64,000 bases of DNA from Methylobacterium nodulans ORS 2060 (lineage in GTDB: Bacteria; Pseudomonadota; Alphaproteobacteria; Rhizobiales; Beijerinckiaceae), in assembly GCF_000022085.1 (NCBI RefSeq), contig NC_011894.1, forward strand, positions 1,142,501 through 1,206,500, read 5' to 3'. Below the pieces are notes generated by a model that saw nothing but the letters and a program-made list of their open reading frames with translations, did not search any database and was not told the origin of the DNA. The translations under genes were made by a program, and so were the position numbers. Each line of letters starts with the position of its first letter. Within the stretch, counting starts at the first letter, position 1. Positions 7,998-16,650 of this stretch are shown here, in pieces.

Positions 7998-8923
7998 CGG
8001 CGGGCCTCGTAGAGCTTGTAGCCGTTCGCGGCGGCCCGCGGCGTCACCTGCCGGAAGGCCCCGGCGAGCACCGCCTCGTAGGGCAGATGCGCGTTGGCCG
8101 TGAGCCAAAAAATGCCGCCGGGGCGCAGCACCTCCGCGGCGCGGCGGATGAAGGCCTGCCCGAGCCCCTGATCCTCGCTGCCCTCGTGGTGGAAGGGCGG
8201 GTTCGTCACCACGAAATCGAGCCGCCCGGGCACGGCGTCGGGCCGGCGCGCATCCGCCCAGGCGAAGCTCGCGCGCGGATCCTCGACATTGCGCCGCGCC
8301 GCCGCCACTGCCCGCCGGTCGATATCGACGAGGGCGAGCGCCGTGACCGCCGGCGAGGCCAGCACCGCCCGGGCGATCACGCCGAGGCCGCAGCCGAGAT
8401 CCGCCCCGCGCCCGGAGAGCGGTGGCAGGTGGTCGAGGAGGAGCACGGTCCCCGGATCGATCCGGTTCCAGCTGAACACCCCGGGCTGCGACCACAGCCC
8501 GAGCTCCGGGACGAACCGGGGCGCGCCCTCGGCGATCGCCGCATCGAGCCCGGCCGGCACGGCGGGCCGGGCCGCGCGGCAGGTGCGGTGGTGCCGCTTG
8601 GCCGTCTCCTCGACCGTGCAGCCGAAGCCCGCGAGCTCGCGCCCGAGCCGCGCCCCGCCCCGATCCTTGGGCGCGAGCGCGGTGATCCGTCCGCCCGCCC
8701 GCAAGGCCCGCAAGGCCAGGGCGAGCACCGCGCGCCGCTCCGCCGTGCCCGGCGGGGCGAGGAGCACGATCTCGCTCAGCGCGCCGGGCGGGAGATCCTC
8801 CAGGGCCGCCGCGCCCGGCAGCATCGGCGAGAGCTGCCGCGCGCCCTCCGGAACCGCCGCCAGATCCGGGGGCGGCAGGCCGTAGACGGCGCTGGTGATG
8901 TCCGGGGTCTCGCTTGCATCCAT
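7994..8923 (-). CDS. rsmC: Class I SAM methyltransferase, RsmC/RlmG type
   Basis: Methyltransferase of about 309 residues, matching the two-domain RsmC/RlmG guanine-N2 rRNA methyltransferases. The N-terminal half is a degenerate copy. The C-terminal half carries the SAM motif GADLGCGLGVIARAVL, the acidic loop LALVDIDRRAV and the catalytic NPPFHHEGSEDQGLG motif, diagnostic of N2-guanine methylation. It is followed by PGGIFWLTANAHLPYEAVL. ATG at 8923 was preferred; ATG at 8935 is equally possible. The gene is coupled by a four-base overlap to rsuA, giving an rRNA-modification pair. Confidence 0.85.
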   Translation of the reverse strand: MDASETPDITSAVYGLPPPDLAAVPEGARQLSPMLPGAAALEDLPPGALSEIVLLAPPGTAERRAVLALALRALRAGGRITALAPKDRGGARLGRELAGFGCTVEETAKRHHRTCRAARPAVPAGLDAAIAEGAPRFVPELGLWSQPGVFSWNRIDPGTVLLLDHLPPLSGRGADLGCGLGVIARAVLASPAVTALALVDIDRRAVAAARRNVEDPRASFAWADARRPDAVPGRLDFVVTNPPFHHEGSEDQGLGQAFIRRAAEVLRPGGIFWLTANAHLPYEAVLAGAFRQVTPRAAANGYKLYEARR

Positions 8924-9086
8924 GCCACGATCCATCCGGGGAAGGCCCGGTCGGATGCTCCGATATGCCGCGCAGAGGCCTAAGGGCAATCATCTCCCGC
9001 CGTCGCGCGGCCCGGGCCGGCGGGTGGAAGGGCGGCATGTCGGTCCGCTATCCTGCCGCCGGCGCGTCCCGGCCCGGAAGGCAGCC

Positions 9087-9362
9087 ATGATCGACCCCCT
9101 GATCGCCCTCGGCGTCGTCGCGGCGACCGCGGTGACGGATTCCGCCTATGTGTTCTTCAACGCGGCGGTGGCCGCCCGGCGGCGGGTGCCGGCCGCGAAC
9201 TGGAGCGCGGTCTGGTACCTGCTCTCCGCCTTCGCGGTCATCAACTACACGGAGAATGCGGTCTACGTCGCCTTCGCGGCGCTCGGCTCCTGGCTCGGCG
9301 CCTTCGCGTCGCTCACTTGGCTGGTGCGCCCGCCCCGCCCCGACCCCCATCCGCCCGCCTGA
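9087..9362 (+). CDS. Small integral membrane protein, 91 residues
   Basis: The sequence opens with a hydrophobic helix (DPLIALGVVAATAVTDSAYVFFNAAVAA). A short loop follows, then a second long hydrophobic stretch (YLLSAFAVINYTENAVYVAFAALGSWLGAFASL) that could form one or two helices, and a proline-rich tail. I do not recognise a named family beyond a conserved hypothetical membrane protein. ATG at 9087 is preceded by GGAAGGCAGCC. The gene stands alone between divergent rsmC and aidB. Reality is supported by codon usage and membrane character; function is unknown. Confidence 0.7.
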   Translation: MIDPLIALGVVAATAVTDSAYVFFNAAVAARRRVPAANWSAVWYLLSAFAVINYTENAVYVAFAALGSWLGAFASLTWLVRPPRPDPHPPA

Positions 9363-9437
9363 GCGCCGGTTGCATCCGCCTCATCCCGCACGCAGGATGA
9401 CCTGCCGGGACGAAGAGCTTGGCCGGCAGGCTTGGCG

Positions 9438-11054
9438 ATGCACACGCACGACGTCCTCAACCAGAGCCCGCCCTTCGTGGACGTGAACCTCGTCGCGGCC
9501 GATGCGGCCCTGCGGGGTGCACTCGGGGCGAACGGGGCGGATCCCGAGGATCCCGCGCTCCTGGCCTTCGGGGCCGCCTGGGGCTCGGCGGAGCGGCTCG
9601 ATCTCGGCCGGCTCGCCAACGAGAACCCGCCCCGCCTGCGCACGCACGACCCGCGCGGCCGCCGGGCGGACATCGTGGAGTTCCATCCGGCCTATCACGC
9701 CCTGATGGGCGCGAGCATCGCGGAGGGGCTCCACGCCTCGGTCTGGGACGGGCCCGCACCGCCCCTGCCGGCGGGACGGGGCCACCTCGCGCGGGCGGCG
9801 CGCCTCCACATCGTCGCGGGGGTCGAGAGCGGGCATCTCTGCCCGATGACGATGACGAGCGCCGCCGTCGCGGCGCTGGCGGCCTCCCCCGACCACCTCG
9901 CCGCGTGGTGGCCGCGCATCACCGCCCGCCGCTACGATCCGCGCTTCCTGCCCTGGTTCGAGAAGGCCGGCGTCACCCTCGGCATGGGCATGACCGAGAA
10001 GCAGGGCGGCACCGATGTCCGCGCCAATTCCACGCGGGCGGAGCCGACCGGCGCCGACACCTACGCGCTCACCGGCCACAAGTGGTTCTTCTCCGCCCCG
10101 ATGTGCGATGCCTTCCTGGTGCTGGCGCAGGCGCCGGCGGGGCTCGCCTGCTTCCTCGTGCCGCGCCACCGGCCGGACGGCAGCGTGAACGCCCTTGAGC
10201 TGCAGCGGCTCAAGGACAAGCTCGGCAATCGCTCCAACGCCTCCTCGGAAGTCGAGTTCGACCGGGCCTTCGGGTGGCGCATCGGCGAGGAGGGACGCGG
10301 GATCCGCACCATCCTGGCCATGGTGCAGCTCACCCGCCTCGACTGCGCGGTGGCCTCTTCGGGCCTTGCCCGCATGGCCCTCGCGCTGGCGCTCCATCAT
10401 GCGCAGCACCGCAGCGTCTTCCAGAAGCGCCTCGCCGACCAGCCGGCGATGCGGGGGGTCCTCGCCGACCTCGCGCTCGCCGTCGAGGCGCAGACCGCCC
10501 TGGTGATGCGGCTCGCGGCGAGCTTCGACCGGGGGGAGGGGGCCCGCGCCCGTCTCCTCACGCCGGCGGTCAAATACGCCGTCTGCAAGGCGGCGCCCGC
10601 CCTCGTCTACGAGGCCATGGAGTGCCTGGGCGGCAACGGCTACGTGGAGGAGAGCCCGCTCCCCCGCCTCTACCGGGAGGCGCCGGTCAACGCGATCTGG
10701 GAGGGATCGGGCAACGTCATGGCCCTCGACGTGCTGCGCGCCGCCGCCCGGGCGCCCGAGGAGGCGCGATCGCTCCTGGCGGAACTCGCCACGGAGGCGC
10801 GCGGCCTGCCGGGCGCCCGGGAGGCGGCGCGGGACGTGGCGGAGGCGCTCGAGGCGCCGGATGCGGAGGCGCAGGCCCGCTTCGCGACCGGGCGGCTTGC
10901 CGCGCTCGCCGGCGCCGCGGCCCTCGCGACCTCGGCGCCCCCGGCGATCGCCGAGGCCTATGCCGAGACGCGGCTGCGCCGGGAGCACGGCTTCTTCGGC
11001 TGCCGCGATCTCGGCCCGGCGGCCGGCCTCCTCCTGGAGCGCGCCCTGCCGTAA
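9438..11054 (+). CDS. aidB: AidB-like acyl-CoA dehydrogenase
   Basis: Flavoprotein of 538 residues in the AidB branch of the acyl-CoA dehydrogenase family. Features include the PMTMTSAAVAAL segment, GMGMTEKQGGTDVRANST with TGHKWFFSAP (FAD contacts), and GIRTILAMVQLTRLDCAVASSG. MECLGGNGYVEESPLPRLYREAPVNAIWEGSGNVMALDVLR is typical of AidB and contains the catalytic-glutamate neighbourhood. The C-terminal extension of about 100 residues is also AidB-like. AidB in E. coli is part of the adaptive response to alkylation and binds DNA; isovaleryl-CoA dehydrogenase activity is weak. No ada or alkB gene is nearby. ATG at 9438 has AGG eight bases upstream; an in-frame TTG at 9432 is less likely. Confidence 0.9.
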   Translation: MHTHDVLNQSPPFVDVNLVAADAALRGALGANGADPEDPALLAFGAAWGSAERLDLGRLANENPPRLRTHDPRGRRADIVEFHPAYHALMGASIAEGLHASVWDGPAPPLPAGRGHLARAARLHIVAGVESGHLCPMTMTSAAVAALAASPDHLAAWWPRITARRYDPRFLPWFEKAGVTLGMGMTEKQGGTDVRANSTRAEPTGADTYALTGHKWFFSAPMCDAFLVLAQAPAGLACFLVPRHRPDGSVNALELQRLKDKLGNRSNASSEVEFDRAFGWRIGEEGRGIRTILAMVQLTRLDCAVASSGLARMALALALHHAQHRSVFQKRLADQPAMRGVLADLALAVEAQTALVMRLAASFDRGEGARARLLTPAVKYAVCKAAPALVYEAMECLGGNGYVEESPLPRLYREAPVNAIWEGSGNVMALDVLRAAARAPEEARSLLAELATEARGLPGAREAARDVAEALEAPDAEAQARFATGRLAALAGAAALATSAPPAIAEAYAETRLRREHGFFGCRDLGPAAGLLLERALP

Positions 11055-11134
11055 CGGCATGAGGCCCCGGGGGTTGCGGCGCGAGCACGGCGGGGGGCAC
11101 CGGGGTGTCCGCGGTGCTTTGCCCGTATTTTCTG

Positions 11135-11172
11135 CGACGAACCGGTGTCCACTTCGTCGGAAAATGCTCTAG
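11135..11172 (-). repeat. CTAGAGC-type palindromic intergenic repeat, copy 2
   Basis: Best-preserved copy of the family also seen at 940-976 and 30553-30599. It has terminal arms CTAGAGCATTTTCCGACGAAG and CTTCGTCGG-like returns around a GTGGACACCGG centre. It occupies most of the 127-base spacer between aidB and the next gene and ends ten bases before that gene's ATG. Confidence 0.8.
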
Positions 11173-11181
11173 ATCGGCAGC

Positions 11182-11655
11182 ATGCCGCCCCGCCTGATCA
11201 CGATCCTGCCGCTCCTCGGTCTCGCCTGCCTGGTCGAGGCGCGGGGGCAATCGCCCACGACCAACGTCCTCAAGGGCACCTGCGAGAAGCTCGTCCTGGG
11301 CGGGCGCGACGCCAGCGCCACCTGCGCGGACGAGCTCGTGAACAGCGTGCAGGGCCGGCGCACCGCGTTCGAGTTCAAGTCCAGCGACGGCACGGCGGTG
11401 AGCTTCAGCGGCACCGGCGCCCAGCAGGAGCGCCAAGAGGAGTTCGGCGTCGATGCCTCGCAGCCGGTGAGCGTGCTGATCCTCACCAGCAAGGGGCCGG
11501 ACGGCGCCGTGATGCGCGACACGCTGATGACGGTGGGCTCCTGCCGCTTCCCGCCTGCCGCGCCCGGCACCTCGACGGTGGCCTGCACCGCCGACACCCA
11601 GCGCGGGCGCTTCGAAGGCACCTTCACCACGAAGGCCGGCGCCCCGAAGCCCTGA
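11182..11655 (+). CDS. Secreted hypothetical protein, 157 residues
   Basis: An N-terminal signal peptide (MPPRLITILPLLGLACLVEA, then RGQS) is followed by a soluble domain with four cysteines, two in the TCEKLVLG and TCADELVNSV context and two near the C-terminus (SCRFPP, ACTADT), likely forming disulfides in the periplasm. I recognise no family. ATG at 11182 lies ten bases after a palindromic repeat, with only a weak ribosome binding site. No operon partners. Function unknown. Confidence 0.7.
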   Translation: MPPRLITILPLLGLACLVEARGQSPTTNVLKGTCEKLVLGGRDASATCADELVNSVQGRRTAFEFKSSDGTAVSFSGTGAQQERQEEFGVDASQPVSVLILTSKGPDGAVMRDTLMTVGSCRFPPAAPGTSTVACTADTQRGRFEGTFTTKAGAPKP

Positions 11656-11724
11656 GCGGCACGACGCATGGCGCATCCTGAGGCTTCATCCGTCAGGGTC
11701 GGCGCAGCCGGTGGCGCCCCATCC

Positions 11725-11758
11725 GACATCCGGCTGCTTGCTTGACCATGCGGATGTC
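11725..11758. other. Inverted repeat in the 11656-11825 spacer
   Basis: Eight-base perfect arms (GACATCCG and CGGATGTC) around an 18-base loop lie between two convergent genes. It could act as a weak bidirectional terminator; there is no U-tract. Confidence 0.35.
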
Positions 11759-11825
11759 CGGCTGCGCTCCGTCGCCGTGCGGGCGTGGTGAGACTGCCTT
11801 CGAACCGATCGCCCGGAAAACCGGA

Positions 11826-12878
11826 TCAGGCGCCCGTCGCCCGCGCCACCGCGCGCTTGACCACCTGCTGGACCTCCGGGTTGGAGAGGAACAGGTCGTG
11901 GTTGATGAGGCCGCTGCCGTAGTCGGAGGCATCGGCCACCCGCACGCCGAGGGCTTCGAGCCGCTCGCGCTCGGCTGCGCCTGCCCGCATCACGCCGCCC
12001 GCGATGGTGCTCGACAGCTCCAGCGCCCGGTCCTTAGTGGACGAGATCACGGTGATCTTGGCGGCGTCCGGCCCCAGCCGCTCGACCCCCTTGGTGAAGA
12101 GGTCGATGTCGATGTCGGGGGCGGCCAGCACTACGGCGCCGATCCGGGCCATGGCGCCCGCGCCCGCATCCGCGCGCAGCATGCGCAGGGTTTCGAGGGT
12201 GAGCAGCGTGCCCATGGAATGCGCCACGATGTGGATGCGCCCGCCCCCCGCCGGGCCGGCCAGCGCCCGCAGCAGGTCCTCCAGCGCGTCGCGCGACCAC
12301 AGGGCGCTCTCGCGGTCGTAGCCGTAATCGAAGGTCGAGCCGGCCGAGGGCCAGGTGAACAGGCCGGAGACCCCGCGGAAGCGGATGCCGTCCGAGAGGC
12401 GCGCGGCGCTGACGGATGCGGTCTCGAAGGATTCGCGGTAGCCGTGGACGTAGAGCAGGACGTCGCGCCCGAGGGTGGCATCCGCGAAGGCGGTGGCGGC
12501 GCCCGCTCCGGTCTCGACCCGCGACACGCTGCGGATCGTCCAGTCGCCCGTGACCACGGCCGAGACCTTGCCGACGAGGGAGCGGTCGGGCGCGTCGAGG
12601 CGCAGCTCCGCGAAGCTTAGGCCCCGCCCGCGCTCGTCGGTGAAATAGGGGGCATTCTTCGGGTCGCGGGCCGGCCGGCGAGTCGTCGCCACGAGAAGGA
12701 CGGGGCTGACGTCGAGGGCCGATTGCTTCTCGGGCCCTGCGACCGTGCCGGAGACGAACCCTTCGGCGAGGCAGCCGCCGAGCGCGTGGGCGGTGAGCAC
12801 CGCGCCGCCGAGGCGGGCGCCGAGGCGCAGCATGCCGCGCCGGGTCGGGCGTTCGGGCAAAGTCGGGGAATGTCGCAC
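11826..12878 (-). CDS. Alpha/beta hydrolase lipoprotein (DUF900 family), Tat-type signal
   Basis: Protein of 350 residues. GTG at 12878 has GGAG eight bases upstream and creates a signal with twin arginines (PTRRGMLRLGARLGGAVL) followed by ALGGC, a lipobox. The mature protein is thus predicted to be lipid-anchored. Downstream, SPVLLVATTRRP and FTDERG are typical of DUF900 hydrolases. The VLLYVHGYRESFETA segment, FTWPSAGSTFDYGYDRESA and the nucleophile elbow IVAHSMGTLL follow. A late His (LINHDLFLSNP) can complete the triad. Substrate unknown. The gene diverges from meaB with only about 170 bases between start codons. Confidence 0.82.
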   Translation of the reverse strand: MRHSPTLPERPTRRGMLRLGARLGGAVLTAHALGGCLAEGFVSGTVAGPEKQSALDVSPVLLVATTRRPARDPKNAPYFTDERGRGLSFAELRLDAPDRSLVGKVSAVVTGDWTIRSVSRVETGAGAATAFADATLGRDVLLYVHGYRESFETASVSAARLSDGIRFRGVSGLFTWPSAGSTFDYGYDRESALWSRDALEDLLRALAGPAGGGRIHIVAHSMGTLLTLETLRMLRADAGAGAMARIGAVVLAAPDIDIDLFTKGVERLGPDAAKITVISSTKDRALELSSTIAGGVMRAGAAERERLEALGVRVADASDYGSGLINHDLFLSNPEVQQVVKRAVARATGA

Positions 12879-13047
12879 CTGTGGGTCTCCGCGGCCGCGC
12901 TTCGGCCCGCGTGATGCCGGGTGATCGTGACCAGGGCGGGGCGGCCGGCGAAGGATCCGCGCGCGTGGCCGCGGCGCCACGGATCCCTCGGTGGATCGGC
13001 CAAAGGCCGCCCTCGACGCCACGGCGGCGAGCCGGCAGAAAGGCCCG

Positions 13048-14028
13048 ATGACGCGCGTGCCCGTTCCCGATCTCGACCAGCTCCTCCAGGGCAATCGTGC
13101 CGCGCTCGCCCGCGCCATCACCCTGGCCGAGTCCAAGCGGGCCGACCATCGGGCCGCCGCACGCGAACTCCTCGATGCGGCGCTGCCACATACCGGCAAG
13201 GCCGTGCGGGTCGGCATCACGGGCGTGCCCGGGGTCGGCAAGTCCACCACCATCGATGCGCTCGGCTCCAACCTGACGGCGCAGGGCCACAAGGTCGCAG
13301 TGCTCGCGGTCGATCCGAGCTCGACCCGCACCGGCGGCTCGATCCTCGGCGACAAGACCCGGATGGCGCGGCTCGCCGCCGATCCGAACGCCTATATCCG
13401 CCCCTCGCCCTCCTCGGGCACCCTCGGGGGCGTCGCGGCCAAGACCCGCGAGACGATGCTGCTCTGCGAGGCGGCGGGCTTCGACGTGATCCTGGTCGAG
13501 ACCGTCGGGGTCGGCCAGTCCGAGACGGCGGTGGCCGATCTCACGGATTTCTTCCTCGTGCTGATGTTGCCGGGGGCCGGCGACGAGCTCCAGGGCATCA
13601 AGAAGGGTATTCTCGAACTCGCCGACATGATCGCGGTCAACAAGGCCGACGGCGAGGAGGGGAGCCGGCGCGCCAAGGCCGCGGCGGCGGAGTACCGGGC
13701 GGCGCTCCACATCCTCACGCCCGCGAGCGCCACCTGGACTCCGCCGGTCGTGACGATTTCCGGCCTCGCCAACCTGGGCCTCGATGCGCTCTGGGCCACG
13801 ATTCTGGACCACCGCGCCAAGCTCACCGCTTCCGGCGAGCTCGCGGCAAGGCGCCGGGAGCAGGACGTGAAGTGGATGTGGGCGATGGTGCATGAGCGCC
13901 TCCACCAGCGTCTCGTCGGCAGCGCGGAGGTGCGAGCGAAGACGGCTGCGGCCGAACGGGCGGTCATGGCGGGCGAGCGCTCGGCCGCGGCGGGGGCCGA
14001 CCTGATCGCCGCGCTGATCGGCCTCTGA
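13048..14028 (+). CDS. meaB: Methylmalonyl-CoA mutase-associated GTPase MeaB
   Basis: GTPase of 326 residues that protects and gates methylmalonyl-CoA (or ethylmalonyl-CoA) mutase and its B12 cofactor. The P-loop GVPGVGKST spans residues 59-67. [19 protein letters not shown] is the switch region hallmark of the MeaB/ArgK family, and [10 protein letters not shown] and NKADGEE (G4) follow. The C-terminal helical dimerisation arm is present ([12 protein letters not shown]). ATG at 13048 is preceded by AAAGG. In methylotrophs MeaB acts in the ethylmalonyl-CoA pathway. No mutase gene adjoins it here. Confidence 0.93.
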   Translation: MTRVPVPDLDQLLQGNRAALARAITLAESKRADHRAAARELLDAALPHTGKAVRVGITGVPGVGKSTTIDALGSNLTAQGHKVAVLAVDPSSTRTGGSILGDKTRMARLAADPNAYIRPSPSSGTLGGVAAKTRETMLLCEAAGFDVILVETVGVGQSETAVADLTDFFLVLMLPGAGDELQGIKKGILELADMIAVNKADGEEGSRRAKAAAAEYRAALHILTPASATWTPPVVTISGLANLGLDALWATILDHRAKLTASGELAARRREQDVKWMWAMVHERLHQRLVGSAEVRAKTAAAERAVMAGERSAAAGADLIAALIGL

Positions 14029-14126
14029 CGCAGGGTCCGGACGAGCCTCACGCTGAATTGGCCGGAGAGGACCGGCGACGATCACACCGGTGTCCTGCCG
14101 GCCGCAAGCCGTCGGGCTTGCATTCC

Positions 14127-14151
14127 TTTGCCGGTTATGTGAACCGGCAAA
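14127..14151. other. 10-bp perfect hairpin downstream of meaB
   Basis: Arms TTTGCCGGTT and AACCGGCAAA flank a five-base loop, about 100 bases after the meaB stop and 125 bases before the next start. This could be a terminator (a short A/T run follows) or an operator. The 249-base spacer 14029-14277 shows nothing else that I can support. Confidence 0.45.
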
Positions 14152-14277
14152 ATATCGACGGGCGGATCGAACCCGATCCGGCCCAGCCTCCCGACCATGG
14201 CCGCGGCAAGCGGCGCGCCTATCTGGTCCGAGGCCCTCCGGGAGTATCCCCGGAGCCATCGGGAGATCGGCGCGCGC

Positions 14278-14877
14278 ATGACCACCACCTTCTTCCTCGT
14301 GCGGCACGCCGCCCACGGGCATCTCGACCGCACGCTGTGTGGGCGGATGCCGGGCATCCGTCTCGGCGAGGAGGGGAGGGCGCAGGCGCGGGCGCTCGCG
14401 GCGCGGCTGAAGAGCGAGCGCCTCGACGCGGTCTATGCGAGCCCGCTCGAGCGGGCGCAGGAGACGGGCGAGCCGATCGCGGCCGCCGCGGGCGTGCCGA
14501 TGCGCGTTCTGCCGGCGCTCAACGAGATCGATTTCGGTGCCTGGTCGGGGTGCAGCTTCGAGGAGCTGCACGCGGATCCGCGCTGGACGCTCTGGAACAC
14601 CGCCCGGCACGTGACCCGCCCGCCCGGCGGCGAGACGATCCTGGAGGCGCAGGCCCGCGCGGTCGGCGCCCTGGAGGAGCTGCGCGCAAGCCACGGCGAG
14701 GCCCGCATCGCCCTCGTGAGCCATGCCGACCTGATCAAGCTCGTGCTCGCCTTCGCGCTCGGACTCGCGCCGGACGCCCTGGGCCGCTTCGAGGTGAGCC
14801 CTGCCTCCATCAGCGCCGTGGTGCTCGGCGAATGGGGCGCCAAGGTCGAGAGCATCAACGAACGGGTATCCGCATGA
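14278..14877 (+). CDS. Histidine phosphatase (phosphoglycerate-mutase-like)
   Basis: Enzyme of 199 residues in the histidine phosphatase superfamily. The phosphohistidine motif is FLVRHAAHG, with later catalytic residues in YASPLERAQETGEPIA, LNEIDFGAWSG and LVSHADLIK. ATG at 14278 was chosen because it sits immediately before the first beta strand. The stop overlaps the next start by four bases (ATGA), so it is co-translated with the methyltransferase that follows. The closest functional groups are alpha-ribazole phosphatase-like and broad-specificity phosphatases; the sequence does not settle the substrate. Confidence 0.88.
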   Translation: MTTTFFLVRHAAHGHLDRTLCGRMPGIRLGEEGRAQARALAARLKSERLDAVYASPLERAQETGEPIAAAAGVPMRVLPALNEIDFGAWSGCSFEELHADPRWTLWNTARHVTRPPGGETILEAQARAVGALEELRASHGEARIALVSHADLIKLVLAFALGLAPDALGRFEVSPASISAVVLGEWGAKVESINERVSA

Positions 14878-15629
14878 GCCGGACCGACGACCTCCGCACC
14901 CGGGCCGCTGCGCTCGGCCCCTGGTTCCACAACATCGAGATCGCGCCCGGCGTGTTCACGGCGCCGGACCACTTCCTGGGCGACTACCCATCCGTGAAGT
15001 GGCGCGGCTTCGCGCATGCGATCCCCTCCGACCTGTCGGGCAGGAGCGTGCTCGACATCGGCTGCAACGGCGGCTTCTACGCCATTGAGATGAAGCGCCG
15101 GGGCGCCGCCCGCGTCGTCGGCCTCGACGAGGATCCGGACTACCTCGCGCAGGCCCGCTTCGCCGCCGAGGCGCTCGGCGCCGAGATCGAGTTCCGGCAG
15201 GGCTCCGTCTACGACGTCGCGGCGCTCGGCGAGCGCTTCGACCTCGTCCTGTTCATGGGCGTGCTCTACCACCTGCGCCACCCGCTCCTCGCCCTCGACC
15301 TGATCCACGCCCACGCGGCGGCGGACCTGCTGGTCTTCCAGTCGATGCAGCGGGGCGCCAAGACCGTCCCGGAGATCAGGGCGGATTACGACTTCTTCGA
15401 GATGGACCACTTCGACCGGCCGGACTACCCGAAGCTCCACTTCATCGAGCATTCCTATGCGGGCGATCCGACCAACTGGTGGGTGCCGAACCGGGCCTGC
15501 ACGGAGGCGATGCTGCGCGCGGCGGGCTTTGCCATCGAGAGCCACCCGGAGGAGGAGGTCTATCTCTGCCGCCGGGTCGAGGCGCCCTACGGGGCGGTGC
15601 CGGTCCACCCGGCGCGCCCGCCTGAATAG
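14874..15629 (+). CDS. SAM-dependent methyltransferase, TIGR04290/CmoB-like
   Basis: Methyltransferase of 251 residues with the Rossmann motif VLDIGCNGGFYAIEMKRRG, the acidic end of strand 2 (VVGLDEDP) and FDLVLFMGVLYHLRHP, the sequence style shared by CmoB/DUF1698 proteins and the TIGR04290 family. The later FFEMDHFDRPDYPKLHFIE and NWWVPNRACTEAMLRAAGF segments fit the same family. Acceptor unknown. Overlapping start and stop with the histidine phosphatase indicate functional coupling. The gene ends four bases before convergent ureG. Confidence 0.82.
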   Translation: MSRTDDLRTRAAALGPWFHNIEIAPGVFTAPDHFLGDYPSVKWRGFAHAIPSDLSGRSVLDIGCNGGFYAIEMKRRGAARVVGLDEDPDYLAQARFAAEALGAEIEFRQGSVYDVAALGERFDLVLFMGVLYHLRHPLLALDLIHAHAAADLLVFQSMQRGAKTVPEIRADYDFFEMDHFDRPDYPKLHFIEHSYAGDPTNWWVPNRACTEAMLRAAGFAIESHPEEEVYLCRRVEAPYGAVPVHPARPPE

Positions 15630-15633
15630 CCGG

Positions 15634-16248
15634 CTACAGACCACCCGCCTCGACGACGAAGCGGGCTACCTCCTCCACGCCCTCGCCCTGCCGCAGGCTG
15701 GTGAAGACATAAGGCCGGCTCCCGCGCATCCGCCGCGTATCGGCCTCCATCACCGCGAGGTCGGCGCCGACGAGGGGCGCGAGGTCGGTCTTGTTGATGA
15801 CGAGGAGGTCGGAGCGGGTGATGCCGGGCCCGCCCTTGCGCGGGATCTTCTCCCCGCCCGCCACGTCGATGACGTAGAGGGTCAGGTCGGCGAGTTCGGG
15901 CGAGAACGTCGCCGCGAGGTTGTCGCCGCCGGATTCGATCAGGATGAGATCGAGGGCGGGGAAGCGGCGGCGCATCTCGGCCACCGCCGCGAGGTTGATC
16001 GAGGCGTCCTCTCGGATGGCGGTGTGCGGGCAGCCGCCGGTCTCGACGCCCATGATCCGCTCCTCGGGCAGCGCCCCCGCTACTGTGAGGAGCCGTGCAT
16101 CCTCCTTGGTGTAGATGTCGTTGGTGATGGCGCAGAGGTCGTAGCGGGCGCGCAGCGCCTTGCAGAGCCCCTCCATCAGGGCCGTCTTGCCCGACCCGAC
16201 CGGGCCGCCGATGCCGACCCGCAGGGGGCCGTGTCGAGATGTCGTCAT
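15634..16248 (-). CDS. ureG: Urease accessory GTPase UreG
   Basis: SIMIBI-class GTPase of 204 residues that delivers nickel to urease in complex with UreF and UreD/H. The P-loop GPVGSGKT spans residues 15-22. The nickel-binding Cys-Pro-His motif is Cys73-Pro74-His75 in [14 protein letters not shown], with NKTDLA as the G4 motif. ATG at 16248. Unlike most loci, ureG is not contiguous with ureF: a COG0523 gene and a small CX4C gene lie between them. The urease subunits (ureABC) and ureD are not in the window. Confidence 0.95.
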   Translation of the reverse strand: MTTSRHGPLRVGIGGPVGSGKTALMEGLCKALRARYDLCAITNDIYTKEDARLLTVAGALPEERIMGVETGGCPHTAIREDASINLAAVAEMRRRFPALDLILIESGGDNLAATFSPELADLTLYVIDVAGGEKIPRKGGPGITRSDLLVINKTDLAPLVGADLAVMEADTRRMRGSRPYVFTSLRQGEGVEEVARFVVEAGGL

Positions 16249-16345
16249 GCTGCCGCGCGAGGCTATTCCGCGGGTTTGCGGATGACGGAACCTGACACCA
16301 CGGTGCGCCCTCGGCAACGCGCCATTCCGGAGCCGGGGCGCGGCG

Positions 16346-16648
16346 TCACGGCATTTGCGCCCCCCGCCGAAATCCCTCCTCCGCGCAGGCGGCATTGATG
16401 TCCGCGTCGTCGACCTCGTGAAGGGCGCGGGGAATGCGGATGGCGCGGCTCCGCTCGCCCGCCCGCATGACGAGGACGACGGTCTCGACATCCGGGCAGC
16501 CGGGATCCGCGCAGGCGATCTCGCTCACCGTGAGGCTGTCCTCGGGCCCGAGCCCGAGGCCGGGGATGAGCTGCTCCTTCAGCTCGGCGATCCGGGCCGC
16601 GTTGGCGGCCGCCCGGGCCCGCCACGCCTTGAGGGAGACGAATCCCAT
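16346..16648 (-). CDS. Conserved 100-residue CX4C protein downstream of COG0523 GTPase
   Basis: The N-terminal basic helix ([23 protein letters not shown]) is followed by [21 protein letters not shown]. Its two cysteines, four residues apart, could bind metal. A short alpha/beta end contains [18 protein letters not shown] recognise this pattern as a recurrent small hypothetical protein but cannot name its function. ATG at 16648 lies two bases after the stop of the COG0523 gene, so the two are almost certainly co-translated. A role in zinc or nickel handling with that GTPase is inference. Confidence 0.75.
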   Translation of the reverse strand: MGFVSLKAWRARAAANAARIAELKEQLIPGLGLGPEDSLTVSEIACADPGCPDVETVVLVMRAGERSRAIRIPRALHEVDDADINAACAEEGFRRGAQMP

Positions 16649-16650
16649 GG

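Noticed and set aside
12034..14724. 896-codon open frame antisense to meaB and across the hydrolase gene
   Set aside because: Crosses three real genes in wrong frames; no recognisable protein features.
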